Shown here: positions 61,480 to 64,000 of the stretch, piece after piece
Layout of the letters: every line of letters starts with the position of its first letter
Numbering within the stretch: position 1 is the first letter of the stretch
Origin: Diphasiastrum complanatum
Lineage: Eukaryota > Streptophyta > Lycopodiopsida > Lycopodiales > Lycopodiaceae
NCBI GenBank assembly: GCA_029204225.1
Contig: CM055098.1
Coordinates: 4,703,607 to 4,767,606, forward strand
Reading direction: 5' to 3'
Length of the DNA: 64,000 nucleotides
Program-made: the position numbers and the translations under genes
The notes under the pieces: model-generated
Seen by the model: only the letters and a program-made list of their open reading frames with translations
Database searches by the model: none
Told to the model about the DNA's origin: nothing

Positions 61480-63961
61480 AGATCAGTCTAGCGATGAAGA
61501 CACTACTCAAGGTAACAGGGTAAGTAATAAACATGCATGTTTTCTTGTTCATAAAGACTTAAACTATTGTGCTAAAGTGACATGTATTTGATTTTTGTTT
61601 CTCGTAGAAAAATTATTTTCAAAATAAAATATGGTGCACATGCCTCAAGGGTGATGGGCAAAAGATGCGTGAAAGACGCATTGCTGAAAATCATTTGTGG
61701 AAGTTTGGACGAAGAAGAAGGTCAACCATCGAATTTGGAAGACGTTGAGGTTTGTTAACTTTATATGATTGTTTTTTATTATAATCTTCGTCAATCTATA
61801 TACATCATTTATGGAATTTGTTTCATGTGTGTAGCCAATACATCGAATGCCATTTCACGGAGTTGATCCATCCGTGTTTAGTTACAATCAACGTCAAGTT
61901 TTGATAGATATGAGAAAACAAAGCATAAAACAAATTGAAGAGGCAAACACAATTGGAAAAAAGAGTAATCAACTTGATTCTAATGAGTTTGATGATTAGG
62001 TGCAACACGATGAAGCAATGCACAACATATTTGAATCTTACTTTGAAACAAATGAGAATGATGATATGCATGCATCTTCTAATGAAAACGGAGATCACGA
62101 ACAATTTGAGATGGATGAAGACGAGATTATATTGCGCAAGGAGGCAGACACTCCTTTATATCCTGGAGCATCCATTTTTAGACTAGCTATGTCAATTCTT
62201 ATTCTAAACCTTCAAGCAACATACAAATGGAGCCAAGTGATTCACCTGCATGGAAACATATTGAAGACTAATGGCCGGAGTTTAAAAACGAACCTCATAA
62301 TTTGAGATTTGGCCTTGCTATGGATGGCATAAATCCTTTAGCATTCAAGCGTCAACTTGGTCCACATGGCCAGTTGTGCTCGTTAATTATAACATACCTC
62401 CATGGTTGAGTATTAAAACAGGACACTTAATATTGGCTTTATTGATTCCAGGAAAGTACAAGGCTAAGAACATGGACATGTATCTTGCACCTTTGGTCGA
62501 TGAATTGTGCATTCTTTGGAATGGTATTCACACTAACGACATCTCGAGAAATATGTTGAAAAAAGTGGTGTATGAAAATCATCACAAATACTTGCAGCCT
62601 GATCATCCTTTTCAAAGGTTGAATAGGCGATTTTTGGACGGCGAGGAGATAATCCTCTAACTACACCACCACCCCCACGCATGGGAGTAGCGGAATGGCA
62701 TGGTGAATGGCTTAAACATCACGACGTTAATTCTTCATAGAATGAGTCCATTGATGGTATGAAACAATTGTCTATTTTTCATAAATTATCCTATTGGAGG
62801 AATTTATTGATAAACCATCTATTGGATATTATGCACATATTCAAAAACGTCGGTGAATCCTTATGGAACCACATCATTGGCATAAAAGACAACTCTGCAG
62901 CTCGTAAAGATCTACAAGTGGCCGACTTTATTGAATTCAGTACACCGAAGGTGGAGATGAGATTCTATCTAGCGTGTCGTAGATTCTTACAAAAGAGCAA
63001 CTCTCATATGTTAAACATGTCATAAAACCAATGAGAACTCCAACAGGCTATGCACATTCTTTATGCAATTCATTTATCAAGGATGGTGAATTAAGTGGAT
63101 TGAAATCGCATGATTGGCATAAGATGTTGCAATTCATACTTCCACTTTCTATTTGAGTTCTCTTCAACGATGACGTATGAAGTACGCTTTACAATTTGTC
63201 ATCAATGATCAGGTTTGTATATTCTTTTAAGCACTTGTATAAATATGTGTTATTTCAATATTTTTATGTGTTAAACAACCTAATGCACTATCAATCTTGC
63301 AGGTGGATTTCCTCAAAAGAAATAAAAAATAGTGAATTGGATTCCATGAAAATCCAAATGATCGAAATGGTATGTTTGTTGGAAAGAGATTTTCCTTCCT
63401 TTTTGGATATACAAGTTCATTTTCTAGTGCATTTGGTTGAAGAAGTATCAACTGTAGGACCTGTGCACACGAGATGGATGTTCTACCTTGAGCGCTTTAT
63501 GAAAGTTTTGAAGGGCTTTGTGAGACATAAGGCAAGCCAGAAGGTAGCATTGCATAAAGTTGGCTTGTACAGGAATCTTTGTTTTATATCACCAAAATAA
63601 TCTCACAATTGCATCCTGCAAGTCCAAAAATGTGGTGTGAAAAAAAAGATGAACTTGTTAAGGGTGAAGTACCACAAGGAAATGGTGTGCAAAAGAGACT
63701 TCACCTCAATTAAAAGAGAAAATTGACACGTTCATATTATATAATTGTGGACAAATGGAAAAGTGGATTTCAAGGTATGACGAAGCCAAAAAGGAAAGAA
63801 ACATAACATTGAAACGAAAAAGAAATATCAATCGAAGAAGGAGGGCATTGGAGAACGACAAACCTTTGGAGCCTTTACCTTCAAAATGCTCTCGTGAATG
63901 GGTTTTTGATACGATGCTAAAAGCATTCAAAAACGGAGAAGAAGTGACTGAATTAGAATGA
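61480..63961 (+). pseudogene. CACTA transposase (TNP2) remnant 3, reaching the window end
   Basis: In order on the plus strand: an exon-like piece ending AACAGG|GTAAGT (about 61,520); a segment with CTCLKGDGQKMRERRIAENHLWKFG (61,640-61,710, shown here in part of the frame); an acidic segment to 62,200; DSPAWKHIE; and NYNIPPWLSIKTGHL with MDMYLAPLVDELCILWNGI (62,376-62,560). NMLKKVVYENHHKYL follows, then LLDIMHIFKNVGESLWNHI (62,815-62,870). The DUF4218-like part is FLVHLVEEVSTVGPVHTRWMF (63,415-63,480), and the C-terminal piece has YNCGQMEKWISRYDEAKKE. The HACPKD block is deleted near 62,210-62,225. Frameshifts at about 62,340 and 62,985 and several stops make it inactive. The element probably continues past 64,000. 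Confidence 0.8.
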
Positions 63962-64000
63962 AAATTTGTTCGTGGATGTGGATGGAAGGTTAGTGTAATA

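Overview
This is nuclear DNA from a plant, most likely a seed plant. Plant-type Ty1/copia, Ty3/gypsy and CACTA transposon remains are nested in AT-rich sequence, with long (GA)n/(CT)n, (GT)n and (AT)n microsatellites. Two host genes have plant-type introns. I cannot name the species.

Left third (1-25.3 kb): mostly transposons. There are copia remnants at both sides of the first 1.6 kb, then about 5 kb in which I recognise nothing. A compact, non-autonomous LTR retrotransposon (6,612-8,758) follows, with intact ends and a 5-bp target duplication. Next come a decayed copia element on the minus strand (9,958-14,240), a minus-strand CACTA transposase remnant (14.6-16.4 kb), a copia reverse transcriptase/RNase H fragment (16.7-17.3 kb), and a large plus-strand gypsy element (17.5-25.3 kb). 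The gypsy element has lost its reverse transcriptase core and carries a long unidentified ORF between integrase and LTR.

Middle (26.4-32 kb): a minus-strand copia fragment abuts a plus-strand copia element. The second was broken three times: by an RNase H fragment from another copia in reverse orientation, by deletion of its reverse transcriptase core, and by a 71-bp tRNA-like SINE insertion with a 14-bp target duplication. A partial second copy of the 6.6-kb LTR element follows.

Host genes: both lie on the minus strand. (i) 32,471-37,533 is a four-exon gene for a 311-residue protein with four perfect CCHC zinc knuckles, two of them assembled only by splicing. (ii) 49,951-54,756, with its 5' end unresolved, encodes a DUF4378/TRM-like protein of at least 930 residues. 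It uses one GC-AG intron and has a tandemly duplicated 29-nt microexon. The sequence does not link the two genes functionally.

The remainder (37.6-49.9 kb and 55-64 kb) holds microsatellites, a hairpin repeat pair, a long alternating purine/pyrimidine tract, a possible Helitron-like terminus and three more CACTA transposase remnants. One of these runs off the right edge. Of the retroelements in the window, none keeps an uninterrupted gag-pol. All gene models were joined by eye from splice signals and frame continuity, without transcript or database evidence.
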